From NCBI GenBank assembly GCA_964540005.1, contig CAZILN010000233.1:1-11602 (forward strand): 11,602 nucleotides of DNA, in the 5' to 3' direction. This document shows, one piece after another, positions 1 to 7,126 of the stretch. The translations under genes were made by a program, and so were the position numbers. The notes beneath the pieces were generated by a model that ran no database searches, had not been told where the DNA came from, and worked only from the letters and a program-made list of their open reading frames with translations. This stretch comes from CAZILN01 sp964540005. GTDB lineage: Bacteria > Bacteroidota > Bacteroidia > Bacteroidales > SM23-62. Every line of letters begins with the position of its first letter. Positions within the stretch are counted from its first letter, which is position 1.

Positions 1-156
1 TGTGGCTCCATGGACCACAATGGCGAAGGTAAGATCTTCCTTTGCCTCGATGTTCATTAAGGCTTTTCCCAATTCCAGGTGCCCGCTGCTGCTTACCGGA
101 AGAAATTCTGTCAATCCCTGTACCAATCCTAAAATCAAGGCTTCGATCCAGTTCAT
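1..156 (-). CDS. uppP: Undecaprenyl-diphosphatase UppP (BacA family), N-terminal 52 residues only
   Basis: Seen: reading from the ATG at 156-154 the frame stays open to the window edge for 52 codons. Residues 9-27 read LGLVQGLTEFLPVSSSGHL, the hallmark of the BacA/UppP family, including the conserved Glu of the QGxTEFLPVSSSGHL motif. Family knowledge: this multi-pass membrane enzyme removes a phosphate from undecaprenyl diphosphate to recycle the lipid carrier for peptidoglycan and other surface polymers, and gives bacitracin resistance. The start codon overlaps the DUF3098 stop codon (ATGA, bases 156-153), which implies translational coupling and a shared transcript with DUF3098 and probably ftsX. 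Only about a fifth of the usual ~265 residues lies in the window, so integrity of the rest cannot be judged. Confidence 0.93.
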   Translation of the reverse strand, partial: MNWIEALILGLVQGLTEFLPVSSSGHLELGKALMNIEAKEDLTFAIVVHGAT

Positions 157-413
157 CCTTCTTTTTCTTCTTTGGGTTTCTTCATGATGGCCCAGATCTC
201 AAATCCAAAGCCGAATAAGACAATTATGGGTGCAAGGGTTATTCTGCGGAAACTGAAAACATCGGGGTTGAATTCATTCGGATTTTCGGCTTTCCCGCCA
301 ATCATCAATAAAAATCCGATAATAATGATAACAAATCCAATGACAAGTAAGAAATAATTTTCCTTCTGCAGGGGAAAATCAATCTTCTCTTTTTCGATTT
401 TTTTCTTGGTCAT
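153..413 (-). CDS. DUF3098 family small membrane protein
   Basis: An 86-residue protein with a charged lysine/glutamate-rich N-terminus (about 1-17), two hydrophobic helices (about 20-40 and 58-76) and a lysine-rich C-terminal tail. The FNPDVFSFRRITLAPIIVL segment between and into helix 2, and the GFxLMxGG end of helix 1, match what I remember of DUF3098, a Bacteroidota family of unknown function. It starts 53 bases after the ftsX stop and its TGA overlaps the uppP ATG. Position between ftsX and uppP recurs in the phylum, which suggests a role at the envelope or division site, but that is only an association. No Shine-Dalgarno sequence is visible before the ATG, as is usual in Bacteroidota. 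Confidence 0.85.
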   Translation of the reverse strand: MTKKKIEKEKIDFPLQKENYFLLVIGFVIIIIGFLLMIGGKAENPNEFNPDVFSFRRITLAPIIVLFGFGFEIWAIMKKPKEEKEG

Positions 414-466
414 GATATCTGATTTCGGTTCAAACTTTTTGCAAAGAAAGCTTAAAAAATGACATT

Positions 467-1345
467 TTAATAATATAAATTATCGGCCGACATTCTGAGG
501 TACTTGTTCACGGCAAAAAATGTGGAGACCCAGTTCAGGAATATACCCAGGAAAATGACCATCATAACCAGTATCCCGATAATTTCTATATCCATAAAAT
601 AGATAATCTCCGAAAATTCCCGGTTTATCAGGTAAAGGACCCCTCCAAGGAGTGCAATCGCAATTACGGCAGCCAGGATGCCATGACCTGCACTCCTGTA
701 TAAAAATGGCCTGCGTATGAAAGTGCGGGTAGCGCCTACCAGCTTCATCGTATTTATGAGGAATCTCCTGGAATATACTGATAATCGTATGGTATTGTTT
801 ATCAGGGCTACTGCAATAAGGAAGAGCAAGGCGCTGAAAAGTAATATAATAAAGCTTATTTTTCGTATGTTCTCATTAACCAGGTGCAGCAGCGATTTCT
901 GGTAGAAAACCTCCTTTACTTCTTCATAGGAATTTATTTGGCCTTCAATGAATGAAATGCTGTCGGGATTTGCATAACCTGCATAGAAGCGGACATCAAT
1001 AGTTGCACCGAGTGGATTGTATCCAAGGAACTCAATAAAATCCTCACCCAGTTCCTCTGTCAGCTCTGATGCTGCCTCCTCTTTTGAGATGTATTCAGTT
1101 GATTTGACATACTGCTTTGCATCCAGGCTTTTCTGCAGTCGCAGGATATCAACTTCCTTAACATTTTCATTGAGGATAATTGTGAATCCTATGTTCTCTT
1201 TGACATGATCAGAAAGCCTCTTTGCATTTATAAGCAAAATGCCGATTAGTCCCAGCAGGAACAAGACCAAAGAAATACTGATGATAGAAGTTATATAGGA
1301 ACTTCTCAGTCTTCTCTTGGATATCCTGGCGTCTTTTTTCTTCAT
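467..1345 (-). CDS. ftsX: Cell division protein FtsX (permease-like subunit)
   Basis: A 292-residue membrane protein with the FtsX layout: a basic cytoplasmic N-terminus, helix 1 (about 19-41), a periplasmic domain (about 42-160) rich in short acidic segments, then three helices (about 163-184, 222-241, 254-276). The stretch INNTIRLSVYSRRFLINTMK followed by LVGAT (about 182-206) is the FtsX-type MacB/FtsX permease signature after helix 2. Family knowledge: FtsX pairs with the ATPase FtsE to form a type VII ABC transporter-like complex that controls periplasmic peptidoglycan hydrolases at the septum. No ftsE lies beside it here; in Bacteroidota it is commonly elsewhere. A -7 box sits just upstream, and DUF3098 and uppP follow, so this is probably the first gene of a small envelope operon. 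Confidence 0.93.
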   Translation of the reverse strand: MKKKDARISKRRLRSSYITSIISISLVLFLLGLIGILLINAKRLSDHVKENIGFTIILNENVKEVDILRLQKSLDAKQYVKSTEYISKEEAASELTEELGEDFIEFLGYNPLGATIDVRFYAGYANPDSISFIEGQINSYEEVKEVFYQKSLLHLVNENIRKISFIILLFSALLFLIAVALINNTIRLSVYSRRFLINTMKLVGATRTFIRRPFLYRSAGHGILAAVIAIALLGGVLYLINREFSEIIYFMDIEIIGILVMMVIFLGIFLNWVSTFFAVNKYLRMSADNLYY

Positions 1346-1363
1346 TGTCAGGAGTTAGGGGCG

Positions 1364-1371
1364 CAAATATA
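1364..1371 (-). promoter_or_regulatory. Bacteroidota-type -7 box (TATATTTG) for ftsX
   Basis: On the minus strand the bases read TATATTTG, a full match to the TAnnTTTG -7 element of the Bacteroidota primary sigma factor. It lies 18 bases before the ftsX ATG at 1345, so the predicted leader is only about 10-14 nt. It sits in the 74-base gap between ilvE and ftsX, implying that ftsX-DUF3098-uppP can be transcribed separately from ilvE. A clear TTTG -33 element is not visible at the usual spacing, which limits confidence. Confidence 0.5.
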
Positions 1372-1419
1372 GTTAAAATGCAGACAGCTTACCCATCATG
1401 GGGATTCAGACAGAGGGGT

Positions 1420-2439
1420 TTAATTAAAAATCTCGACCCAGCCAAATTCATCCGGCTCATCACCATACTGGATGGCTGTAAGTTTGTTGTATAACTTAAT
1501 TGAAAGCGGTCCCGGTTTACCATCCTTGCAATACTCATATATCTTATTGTTTAAAGGATCTACAATCTTATTAATTGGGCTGATCACAGCAGCTGTCCCA
1601 CAGGCCCCAGCTTCCTCAAAACTTTCCAATTCTTCAAGGGGGACAGGACGGCGTTCAACCTTCATTCCCATAGATAAAGCCAGCTCCATAAGGCTTTTAT
1701 TGGTTATAGAGGGAAGGATGCTCTGTGATTTGGGTGTGACGTAGGTATTGTTTTTGATACCAAAAAAATTGGCCGGACCGCATTCATCGATATATTTCTT
1801 TTCTATGGCATCCAGGTATATTACTGAAGCAAAACCCTGCTCGTGCCCTTTCTCGAGGGATACAAGGCTGGCTGCATAATTGCCTCCTGCCTTAATATGG
1901 CCTGTTCCCAAAGGGGCAGCCCTGTCGTAATCATAACATATCATCATGTTTACCGGGTTGAATCCTTCCCTGAAATAGGGCCCTGCCGGAGTAACGAAAA
2001 CCATAAACATATACTCCTTGCCTGGTTTAACCCCTATCTCTGCCCCGGTACCGATAAGTAAGGGCCTGATATAAAGAGATGCTCCCGTCCCATAGGGAGG
2101 TATGTATCCGGAATTTAGAGTGACGGCTTTAACAAGGGCTGAATGAAATAATTCCTCAGGCGGGGCAGCCATTTTAATCCCAAGGGCACTGTTTTTCATG
2201 CGAGTTGCATTCTCCTGCCATCTGAATATCCGTATTTTATTGTCTTTCCCCATATATGCCTTCATTCCCTCGAATGCTTCCTGTCCATAATGAAGGCAGG
2301 TGGCTGACATGTGGATGCTTATGTATTCAGATGAAGTGATTTCCAGTTCACCCCACTTCCCGTTCTTATAATAACAGCGGACATTATAGTCAGTCGGCAT
2401 GTACCCGAAGGGCAGGTTTTTCCAGTCAATGTTTTGCAT
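1420..2439 (-). CDS. ilvE: Branched-chain amino acid aminotransferase (class IV PLP enzyme)
   Basis: A 339-residue protein covering the whole fold-type IV aminotransferase. It catalyses the reversible transfer of the amino group between glutamate and the 2-oxo acids of leucine, isoleucine and valine in the cytoplasm. Seen: YGQEAFEGMKAY (51-62), SLYIRPLLIGTG (121-132), the PLP-binding lysine K183 in GHIKAGGNYAASL, and the E219-CGPANFF segment corresponding to the cofactor-contacting Glu-x-G-x-x-N-x-F motif. Length and motifs match the longer BCAT type II group (as in eukaryotic BCAT and many Bacteroidota enzymes) better than the ~309-residue E. coli form. The ATG is 19 bases after the stop of the upstream cyclase receptor with no promoter box recognised in the gap, so cotranscription is likely. 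Substrate choice beyond branched-chain is not readable from the sequence. Confidence 0.94.
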   Translation of the reverse strand: MQNIDWKNLPFGYMPTDYNVRCYYKNGKWGELEITSSEYISIHMSATCLHYGQEAFEGMKAYMGKDNKIRIFRWQENATRMKNSALGIKMAAPPEELFHSALVKAVTLNSGYIPPYGTGASLYIRPLLIGTGAEIGVKPGKEYMFMVFVTPAGPYFREGFNPVNMMICYDYDRAAPLGTGHIKAGGNYAASLVSLEKGHEQGFASVIYLDAIEKKYIDECGPANFFGIKNNTYVTPKSQSILPSITNKSLMELALSMGMKVERRPVPLEELESFEEAGACGTAAVISPINKIVDPLNNKIYEYCKDGKPGPLSIKLYNKLTAIQYGDEPDEFGWVEIFN

Positions 2440-2458
2440 CTTGTAAAATTAGGAATTT

Positions 2459-5400
2459 TTAGGAAAACTGTTTGATATTTTCAATCTGTTCTTCTTTACT
2501 CACTTCCCTGAGTTTCCTGGCTGCAGCTGTAAAAAAATCGTGGTTCTTCAGGAAATCAATCTGATAGATGTTCCAGTCTCTTTTTGACTTAAAAAGGTTT
2601 TTAGTCCGGTATTCCTGGAAAAGCTTATCTGAAAGGATAAGGAAATCCACCCTGCCCAGGTGATCCAGGTTTGAATCGCAAATGATCTGTTCAAGCAGGT
2701 TTTTTGGTTTCGGGGGAAGACTGGTTGCAAGTATTAATTCGCAGATTTTTTCGATCTGTTCTTCAGTGAATTTATATTCCGGCAGCATCTTCCGGGCTGC
2801 CTCCACTGATTTTATTTCATGATCTTCGATGTCTTCAAGATATCCTATGTCATGCAGCAATGCTGCTGTTCTGAGGCAAAGGAGATCCTCGTCACTGATA
2901 TTCTCCGCTCTTCCAAGGAGCTCCACCTGTGTATATACATGATAAGTATGTGCCGCATTATGATAAAACAGGTATTCGGGACTTTCCTGTTCCAGCCTCT
3001 GGAGGATGACTTCTTCGATATCGAGCAGGCGCAATAATTGAACCTGGACCTGGAACTTGTTGTTACCTGTGTATTCGTTTACATCCTGAAATTCAGCTTT
3101 CAGCCCTTTAACGAAATACATATCCAGTTCTCCCTTATACTTAACCGGCATTTTACCCCGGTATTCACAATCAAAGAAATGCTGAACCAGTTTGAAGGTG
3201 CTTCCTGAAATATTAACCCGTCCGATTTCACCCGATGACTCCATCCTGCTTGCTGTATTGACTGTATCGCCCCAAATGTCGTAGGAGAATTTTTTCTGTC
3301 CGACAACTCCTGCAATAACTGAGCCTGTATGTATCCCAATCCTCAGATCCCAGATCTCGGCATTCTCTTTCTTCAGTTCATGCATAAAATACTGCATCTC
3401 CAGCGCAGCCAGAACAACTTCCACCGGATTGGTCCGGTTTTTTACAGGGATTCCCCCGGCTGCCATATAAGCATCACCTATTGTCTTGATCTTCTCTATA
3501 TTATATTTTTCAACCACCGTGTCAAACTGGAAATAGAAACTGTCAAGTTCATCAATCAGCTTTTCCGGATTCATCTGTTCAGCAATTTTTGTGAATCCCT
3601 GTATGTCTGAGAACAGGACGGTTACCATCTTGAATTTACTGCTGGTTACCTTTCCTTTCTTCTTCAATTCATCGGCTGTTTTCTTAGGCAATATATTGGC
3701 CAGAAGGTTATCTGTCTGTTCTTTTTCCTTCAGTATGACTTCTGTTCTCTCACTAATTATATCTTCTATCCTGTATTGCAGTTTTAACTGCTGGAATGAT
3801 TTCCACTTCCTGTAAAAGAACAATATGAACAGGATAATGAATAAATATATTATAATGGCCCACCAGGCCAGGTAGAGAGGTGCGCTGATGCGGAACACGC
3901 AGAGGTCGGGATCTGAGACCCTTCCGTACTGGTCCATGGACCTGACCATAAAACGGTAATCACCGGCTCCGGGATTAGCATACCCGGCACATTCAGATTC
4001 AGTCCATTCACTCCAATCATCATGACCTTCAAGACGGTATTGAAAAAGAGGTTTGTATGCGGGGAAGAGTTCAGTTGTCCGGCACTCAAAAAGGAGCTGT
4101 TTTACCGAATGAGGTATTTTAGCAGGTCTTTGAAGTGAATCATTGTCAAAAATACAGCGGTCAATAAAGGTGGTGGGAGCAGGTTGATCTGCTGGCCGGG
4201 ATTCCCTGTCTATTATTATTAATCCCCCGGTGGTAGCCAGCCAGAGACTGGCAGGACAGGAAGAAACGGCATTGATTCGCAGGTGGTCAAACCCCCTGAA
4301 TTGGTAAGTAATAATCTTTTGATAAGATATGGTGGCCGGATCATACTGAATAATCCCCTTCCTCATACTGACCGGGTCATAATAGCTGAGAAAGATTATA
4401 TCCGTGGGTGCTGTATGCAGGCTGGTTATAATCACATCCGGTTGATCCATCTCCTTATTCATGGGATGAGCAATAACATTATTCCGGTCGGGATCGTATG
4501 AGAACAAACCCTCAGGTGTGGAGAAGACCGGTTGGTCATCAAGGCGGAATATTCTGACTGGACCGGTAAGATCTATTGTGATACCTTCAGGTTTAAATGC
4601 TTTAAATTCTGCTCCGGGATCATATGCATGTCCGGGTGCAGACCTGAAGACTCCGGAATAATCAGTACTTATCCAAACAGTTCCGTCACCTGATTCATAA
4701 ATGCTGTTAATTGCATATACATCCGGATATGATCTGCCAAGATCTTTCCAACTGCCGTTTTCCTTCCTGATGGCTGTAAATCCCTCATCAAGAATGATAT
4801 AGATAAGGGAGGAGTCTGTGATGGACCTTGACAGGTAGCGGGCGGGCAAATCTGAAATCAATTCAGGGCCTGATCCCTCCAGTTCAGGGACTGATCCCTC
4901 CATCTGGTAAACTCCTTCTTCACAGGCCATCAGCAGAGAATTGCTAAATGGCAGCAGGCTGTTGCATGCAACCCGGTGATCGAACAGGGCGTTAAAAGTC
5001 ATTCGCTGGCTGCCTGCCTGCAGTTGCGGATACTTAATCGAATAGACTCCTTCATCAGTAGCAAGAAAGAGAGTTTGTAAATGATATATGACAGAATTTA
5101 TAGTGGAAGCTTGTCCAGGGACTGATCCGTACTCCCTGATGGGGGGATTTAGCTCTATCTTGCTGATGGCTGCTCGATGCAGGATCCACAGATGACCATG
5201 ATTATCGTAGTATATGTCCCTTATCACCGAGGCATGAATACCATTTTCCCTGTTTATGGTTTTTAACAACACACCCTTGTCATCATACAGCAGCAAATCG
5301 CGACCTTCGCGGATCAATAACAAGAGGCTGTCATTCAGGACATGGAATTCAGAGCTGTGAGTATCCTTGTGGGATCCAAAACTGACGGATTGTGTTTCAA

Positions 5401-6127
5401 AGGGCCCGTTTTCAACAAGAGTGTAAAGGGCGGGATCTCCCGAAAGCCTGATGCAGGTTTTATTTCTGAAATCAACAAGATCAACTACCTTCTTACCTGA
5501 TAGCTGATCCGGATCCAGGACGGTTTGAAGAGAGTCCCTGGAATATCTCAGTAATCCGGATTCAGGAATATAAAGGTAGAGTTGTCCCAGTGAACCAAAT
5601 GCATCAGATATAGCCGGTCCTGATAATACCTGTTCGATCTGATTCCCTGATTCTTTATACAGTCCCTCTTCGGCCAGCAGGTATACTTCCTCACCGGCAA
5701 TAATGATCTTTTGTATCTGTCCTGGCAGGATACCTGAAGAAGCATGATCATTCAGCAGGTCCTTATAGCTCAGGTTACCCGTCCTGTTATCCTGTATAAT
5801 ACCAAATGAGTTAAGTCCACAGGCATATACGGTACCCTGATCTGAAACTGCCAGCTGTGTTCTTCCCGGCACCCCGGCAGAACTCCATCTCTTCCCGTCA
5901 TATTTAAGTATCCGGTTAAGGGCGGCTATATAAATATTATCATCAATATCGAAGGTGATCTGGAAATATTCTTCTATGGTGGAAAAGTCCTCAGGATGGA
6001 TTATCTGATTTTTTGAATTTTCAATTAACTCAAAATGAGTGATTTGTCCACAAGTGGCTTTAGGTAAGAAGAGGATGAGAGGAAAAAAAATAAAAATAAC
6101 CTTAGGAAATTTGTAAAGAAAATTCAT
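2459..6127 (-). CDS. Beta-propeller/Y_Y_Y membrane receptor with class III adenylate cyclase and HD phosphohydrolase domains
   Basis: Predicted single-pass receptor of 1222 residues. In order: signal peptide (1-~27, ending near TCGQ); a long extracytoplasmic region with two-component-regulator-propeller-like repeats, e.g. about 302-317 (DIYYDNHGHLWIL), 343-364, 473-495 (SIYESGDGTVWIST) and 618-639; a Y_Y_Y domain (about 680-748, YRLEGHDDWSEW ... GDYRFMVRSMD); one membrane helix (about 751-774); a signalling-helix linker (about 780-819, LLANILPKKTADELK); a class III cyclase (about 828-1010); and an HD domain (about 1044-1170). Cyclase metal ligands are D841 and D885, the adenine-type selectors K881 and D950 are present, and so are catalytic N957 and R961, so cAMP synthesis is predicted. 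HD residues: H1056, H1060, H1092-D1093, D1151/D1155. The frame extends upstream to an ATG at 6160; I prefer 6127 because the signal peptide begins there and a -7 box lies too close to 6160. No histidine kinase or response regulator domain is present. The ligand is unknown. Confidence 0.88.
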   Translation of the reverse strand: MNFLYKFPKVIFIFFPLILFLPKATCGQITHFELIENSKNQIIHPEDFSTIEEYFQITFDIDDNIYIAALNRILKYDGKRWSSAGVPGRTQLAVSDQGTVYACGLNSFGIIQDNRTGNLSYKDLLNDHASSGILPGQIQKIIIAGEEVYLLAEEGLYKESGNQIEQVLSGPAISDAFGSLGQLYLYIPESGLLRYSRDSLQTVLDPDQLSGKKVVDLVDFRNKTCIRLSGDPALYTLVENGPFETQSVSFGSHKDTHSSEFHVLNDSLLLLIREGRDLLLYDDKGVLLKTINRENGIHASVIRDIYYDNHGHLWILHRAAISKIELNPPIREYGSVPGQASTINSVIYHLQTLFLATDEGVYSIKYPQLQAGSQRMTFNALFDHRVACNSLLPFSNSLLMACEEGVYQMEGSVPELEGSGPELISDLPARYLSRSITDSSLIYIILDEGFTAIRKENGSWKDLGRSYPDVYAINSIYESGDGTVWISTDYSGVFRSAPGHAYDPGAEFKAFKPEGITIDLTGPVRIFRLDDQPVFSTPEGLFSYDPDRNNVIAHPMNKEMDQPDVIITSLHTAPTDIIFLSYYDPVSMRKGIIQYDPATISYQKIITYQFRGFDHLRINAVSSCPASLWLATTGGLIIIDRESRPADQPAPTTFIDRCIFDNDSLQRPAKIPHSVKQLLFECRTTELFPAYKPLFQYRLEGHDDWSEWTESECAGYANPGAGDYRFMVRSMDQYGRVSDPDLCVFRISAPLYLAWWAIIIYLFIILFILFFYRKWKSFQQLKLQYRIEDIISERTEVILKEKEQTDNLLANILPKKTADELKKKGKVTSSKFKMVTVLFSDIQGFTKIAEQMNPEKLIDELDSFYFQFDTVVEKYNIEKIKTIGDAYMAAGGIPVKNRTNPVEVVLAALEMQYFMHELKKENAEIWDLRIGIHTGSVIAGVVGQKKFSYDIWGDTVNTASRMESSGEIGRVNISGSTFKLVQHFFDCEYRGKMPVKYKGELDMYFVKGLKAEFQDVNEYTGNNKFQVQVQLLRLLDIEEVILQRLEQESPEYLFYHNAAHTYHVYTQVELLGRAENISDEDLLCLRTAALLHDIGYLEDIEDHEIKSVEAARKMLPEYKFTEEQIEKICELILATSLPPKPKNLLEQIICDSNLDHLGRVDFLILSDKLFQEYRTKNLFKSKRDWNIYQIDFLKNHDFFTAAARKLREVSKEEQIENIKQFS
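4862..4902. repeat. 21-base in-frame tandem duplication inside the receptor propeller
   Basis: Two copies of TTCAGGGnCTGATCCCTCCA (4862-4881 and 4883-4902) differ at one base and are spaced with a 21-base period. In the protein they give EGSVPEL then EGSGPEL (residues 410-423 from the 6127 start). The period is a multiple of three, so the frame is kept. It probably lengthens a loop between propeller strands. Confidence 0.85.
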
Positions 6128-6149
6128 AACTTGTGTTTCTGTTACAATA

Positions 6150-6173
6150 CTAACGGGCATCCTCTCCCGTTAG
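6150..6173. promoter_or_regulatory. Perfect 8+8 palindrome at the receptor promoter (possible operator)
   Basis: CTAACGGG (6150-6157) and CCCGTTAG (6166-6173) are exact inverted repeats with an 8-base spacer. The element directly abuts the minus-strand -7 box at 6181-6174, so it covers the predicted receptor transcription start, a position typical of a repressor operator. Read as minus-strand RNA it would instead form a hairpin whose loop is AGAGGATG, holding the upstream ATG at 6160. It also lies 53-76 bases upstream of the divergent stress-protein gene. The symmetry is seen; function is inferred. Confidence 0.5.
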
Positions 6174-6181
6174 CAAATGTA
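6174..6181 (-). promoter_or_regulatory. Bacteroidota-type -7 box (TACATTTG) for the cyclase receptor
   Basis: The minus strand reads TACATTTG, a full TAnnTTTG match. Transcription would start near 6165-6169, leaving almost no leader before the ATG at 6160 but about 40 nt before the ATG at 6127, which supports the latter as the real start. No good TTTG -33 element is seen at the usual spacing. Confidence 0.45.
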
Positions 6182-6225
6182 AGAATTAATGCAATTAGTT
6201 CTTATTTAATAGAAACCTATAAAAA

Positions 6226-7065
6226 ATGGAAGAAAAAGTAAAAAAACCTATCCTAGTAACCTGGGACTTCACTGATAAATCTCACTATGCGTTAGAGCAC
6301 GGGGTCAATCTGAATAGAGACCTGAAGACCGAAGTTCATCTCTTGCATATTGTCAAGAAGGCAAAAGAAATTGATGAAGCTAAAGGTAAATTTGATAAAA
6401 CGATTCCTGAACTGGAGAAGAAGCTTAATTCCAGGATAAATTTTATCATAAAAGAAGGAACGATTTTTACTACCATTTCTGAAGTAGCGACAGAAATGCA
6501 TGCTGAAATGGTCATTCTTGGCACACACGGTATGAAGGGCATGCAAAAACTAATTGGAAGCTGGGCCTTAAAAGTAATTACCGGATCCCGCGTCCCGTTT
6601 ATTGTCGTTCAGGCTTCACCCAAATCCCATGGATTCCAGAAAGTAGTTTTCCCCCTGGATTTTCATATGGAGAATAAAGAGAAGATCAGTTGGATCAATC
6701 ACGTTGCAAAGATTTATAATTCAAAGTTTTATATAATTAAGCAAAAAACCACAGACGCCAAGTTCCTGAAGAACATACAATCCAATCTCCATTTTACCAG
6801 GAAATTCCTGGACAATAATCAGATCAGCTACGATATCAAAACAGCTGAAGGAAAAATAGGCTTTACAGCCGAAACCATTGAGTATGCACATGAGATAGAA
6901 GCCGACATGATCCTCATTATGACCACCAAGGACATTAATATTGCAGATTATGTTATAGGTGCCCATGAGCAACAGATCATCTCCAACAAGTATGAAATCC
7001 CGGTTATGTGCATTAATCCGAGACCCGGCAAGATCGGTGGTGGATTCAGTGCTTCAGGAGGATAA
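6226..7065 (+). CDS. Universal stress protein with two USP domains
   Basis: A 279-residue cytoplasmic protein built from two UspA-like halves (about 6-132 and 138-265). The first half starts with the beta-strand/Asp pattern PILVTWDFTDKS (Asp14) and carries the nucleotide-binding loop GTHG (99-102) followed by GS (111-112); the spacing is 8 residues, against 9 in the textbook G-2x-G-9x-G(S/T) ATP-binding motif. The second half keeps the fold pattern (VVFPLDF ... ADMILIMTTKD ... IPVMCINP) but lacks the glycine loop, so only the first half is expected to bind nucleotide. The glycine-rich tail GKIGGGFSASGG is probably disordered. USPs aid survival under starvation and other stress by mechanisms that vary. 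The gene is divergent from the cyclase receptor; no full TAnnTTTG box was found upstream. Confidence 0.9.
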   Translation: MEEKVKKPILVTWDFTDKSHYALEHGVNLNRDLKTEVHLLHIVKKAKEIDEAKGKFDKTIPELEKKLNSRINFIIKEGTIFTTISEVATEMHAEMVILGTHGMKGMQKLIGSWALKVITGSRVPFIVVQASPKSHGFQKVVFPLDFHMENKEKISWINHVAKIYNSKFYIIKQKTTDAKFLKNIQSNLHFTRKFLDNNQISYDIKTAEGKIGFTAETIEYAHEIEADMILIMTTKDINIADYVIGAHEQQIISNKYEIPVMCINPRPGKIGGGFSASGG

Positions 7066-7126
7066 CAGATTAAGTCCATACCAGCCCGCCTTATAATATC
7101 GCGTTGCGCAGTTATACACATGCTTT

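Noticed and set aside
2..357. Two 61-codon plus-strand frames at the left edge
   Set aside because: Both are antisense to uppP and DUF3098, whose minus-strand products match known families.
3080..3640. Guanylate rather than adenylate cyclase
   Set aside because: The base-selecting positions are Lys (KTIGDAYM) and Asp (YDIWGD), the adenine pair; guanylate cyclases typically have Glu and Cys there.
2459..6127. Call as hybrid two-component histidine kinase
   Set aside because: The propeller and Y_Y_Y domains suggest it, but there is no H-box, HATPase or receiver domain; the cytoplasmic part is cyclase plus HD.
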